A stretch of DNA of 64,000 bases. Source: Desertivirga arenae (GTDB lineage: Bacteria; Bacteroidota; Bacteroidia; Sphingobacteriales; Sphingobacteriaceae). The stretch is taken from contig NZ_JAFEWE010000007.1 of assembly GCF_017355785.1 (NCBI RefSeq), positions 1 to 64,000 on the forward strand. Direction: 5' to 3'. This document shows positions 63,250 to 64,000 of the stretch, one piece after another. A program made the position numbers and the translations under genes. The notes under the pieces were generated by a model. It did no database searches. It was not told the DNA's origin and was given only the letters and a program-made list of their open reading frames with translations. Every line of letters starts with the position of its first letter. Position 1 is the first letter of the stretch.

Positions 63250-63266
63250 GGGCACATCACGTGCCC
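63250..63266 (-). terminator. hairpin after the proline dehydrogenase gene
   Basis: GGGCAC (63250-63255) and GTGCCC (63261-63266) form a G+C-rich stem with a 5-base loop, 14 bases beyond the stop of the minus-strand gene. No strong T-run follows, so it may be a terminator or an mRNA 3'-end stabiliser. Confidence 0.45.
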
Positions 63267-63279
63267 TTAACTCTCTTTG

Positions 63280-64000
63280 TTATACCCTGATGTCTAACCC
63301 GATAATATCTAATAACGCCGTAAATACGTTTTGGGGATATTCCGCGAGCCTGTTACAAAGGTAAAGGTACCATTGGGTGCCATAAACGAAGTATAACTTA
63401 GCTGGATGACCTTCATCTTTTAGTCTGCGGAGACGTTCCGTTTGGATTCCGTGCAGTGACTCGAACTCATAATATTCTTTTTTGGATCCATGAGCCTTTA
63501 TTAATGCTTTAGCTTCATTTTGTACATAAGGGTCATGTGTCGCAATGGAGCATAAATGTTCCCGCTGAAGCAGCTGATCCAAAAAATCGAGATAGCGCTG
63601 ATTTAATTTACTTCCACGCGGTAAGGCCAGCTCTGGTGGCGTTTCAAATGCTCCTTTGACAAGTCGTATCCGTCCTGAAGTTTTCATAATCTCATGGAGG
63701 TCATCTTTTGTCCTATGAAGGTAGACCTGCAGGGTTATTGAAAGATTCTTAAAGATCTTAGCGGTATCAATGTAGGTGATTAACACCTTGTCTGTCTTGT
63801 AGGTGTCCTCTGCACTTATCGTTACTTCAATATTAGCTTCTTCTGCCGCTTGACAAATAGCTTCCAGATTCGCTCTGCAAAGCTCCTCCGATAATGAAAG
63901 CCCGATGTGCGAAAGATCCAGAGAAATAGTCGAGTTCAGCCTTTGTTCCTGAATGTGACGAATTGCTTTAATAAACTCTTTTGTAGCCAGGCCAGCTTCA
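63280..64000 (-). CDS. putA: proline dehydrogenase, partial (N-terminus beyond window)
   Basis: The frame is open from the window edge to a TAA at 63280, giving 240 C-terminal residues. A GTG at 63786 is not the start, since the frame continues upstream with SLDLSHIGLSLSEELC and ISAEDTYKTDKVL. The FAD-barrel motifs of proline dehydrogenase are clear: LQVYLHRTKDDL, GRIRLVKGAFETPPELALPRG, SIATHDP, YEFESLHGIQTERL and WYLYLCNRLAEYP. It oxidises proline to pyrroline-5-carboxylate with FAD. It looks like the single-domain (monofunctional) form because it stops after the barrel. It is unrelated to the neighbouring glycan locus. Confidence 0.9.
   Translation of the reverse strand, partial: EAGLATKEFIKAIRHIQEQRLNSTISLDLSHIGLSLSEELCRANLEAICQAAEEANIEVTISAEDTYKTDKVLITYIDTAKIFKNLSITLQVYLHRTKDDLHEIMKTSGRIRLVKGAFETPPELALPRGSKLNQRYLDFLDQLLQREHLCSIATHDPYVQNEAKALIKAHGSKKEYYEFESLHGIQTERLRRLKDEGHPAKLYFVYGTQWYLYLCNRLAEYPQNVFTALLDIIGLDIRV

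Overview
The window comes from a soil- or plant-type member of the Bacteroidota, most likely Sphingobacteriaceae (Pedobacter/Mucilaginibacter-like). The evidence is two SusC/SusD pairs, an ECF sigma/FecR pair, many lipoproteins and SusE-like surface proteins, Bacteroidota-type promoter boxes (TAnnTTTG-like) and a long NagB-PIG-L fusion protein. Species assignment is inference. No rRNA, tRNA or CRISPR array was seen.

Region 1 (1-9.6 kb) is an AT-rich accessory zone. It opens with the tail of an IS66-type transposase and then carries small orphan genes (lipoproteins, a membrane protein, unrecognised cytoplasmic proteins). Among them are decayed remnants: an XRE-regulator tail, a HipA N-terminus, a SnoaL-like protein, and a chimeric scar built from pieces of two neighbouring genes. 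It also has a TetR regulator and a divergent HD-hydrolase/AraC pair with a palindrome between them.

Region 2 (9.6-36 kb) looks like one amino-sugar/galactose utilisation locus. It contains a LacI regulator, galE, a GH36-like secreted enzyme, a NagP-type transporter, a NagB-PIG-L fusion, a CBM9-like protein, a sugar kinase of the APH fold (NahK-like), a phosphohexomutase and a second LacI. A second NahK-like kinase then leads a SusC/SusD operon with two DUF4874/DUF4832 proteins, a PKD lipoprotein, a GH109 alpha-N-acetylgalactosaminidase and an HGSNAT-like membrane acetyltransferase. Two operator types tie the locus together: a GCAANCGNTTGC palindrome, and a GTGTGTGCGC element placed identically in the galE and second-kinase promoters. 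My reading is that an alpha-GalNAc-containing, possibly partly de-N-acetylated glycan is imported and trimmed in the periplasm, and that the free HexNAc is phosphorylated at C1, moved to C6, deacetylated and deaminated without a separate nagA. That pathway is inference.

Region 3 (36-42.4 kb) is a run of small-molecule and redox genes (Crp/Fnr regulator, epoxide-hydrolase-like enzyme, NmrA-like protein, two SDRs, AraC regulator, AhpD-like protein), preceded by another pseudogene scar.

Region 4 (42.6-62.9 kb) is a polysaccharide utilisation locus under sigma/FecR control. It contains an STN-bearing SusC, SusD, two surface lipoproteins, GH2, GH36, GH43, GH3 and a DUF1080 protein. GH2 plus GH36 suggests galactomannan or a related hemicellulose. 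Two (CA)15 microsatellites sit just upstream of the GH3 and DUF1080 genes and are candidate phase-variation tracts. The window ends inside a proline dehydrogenase gene on the minus strand.
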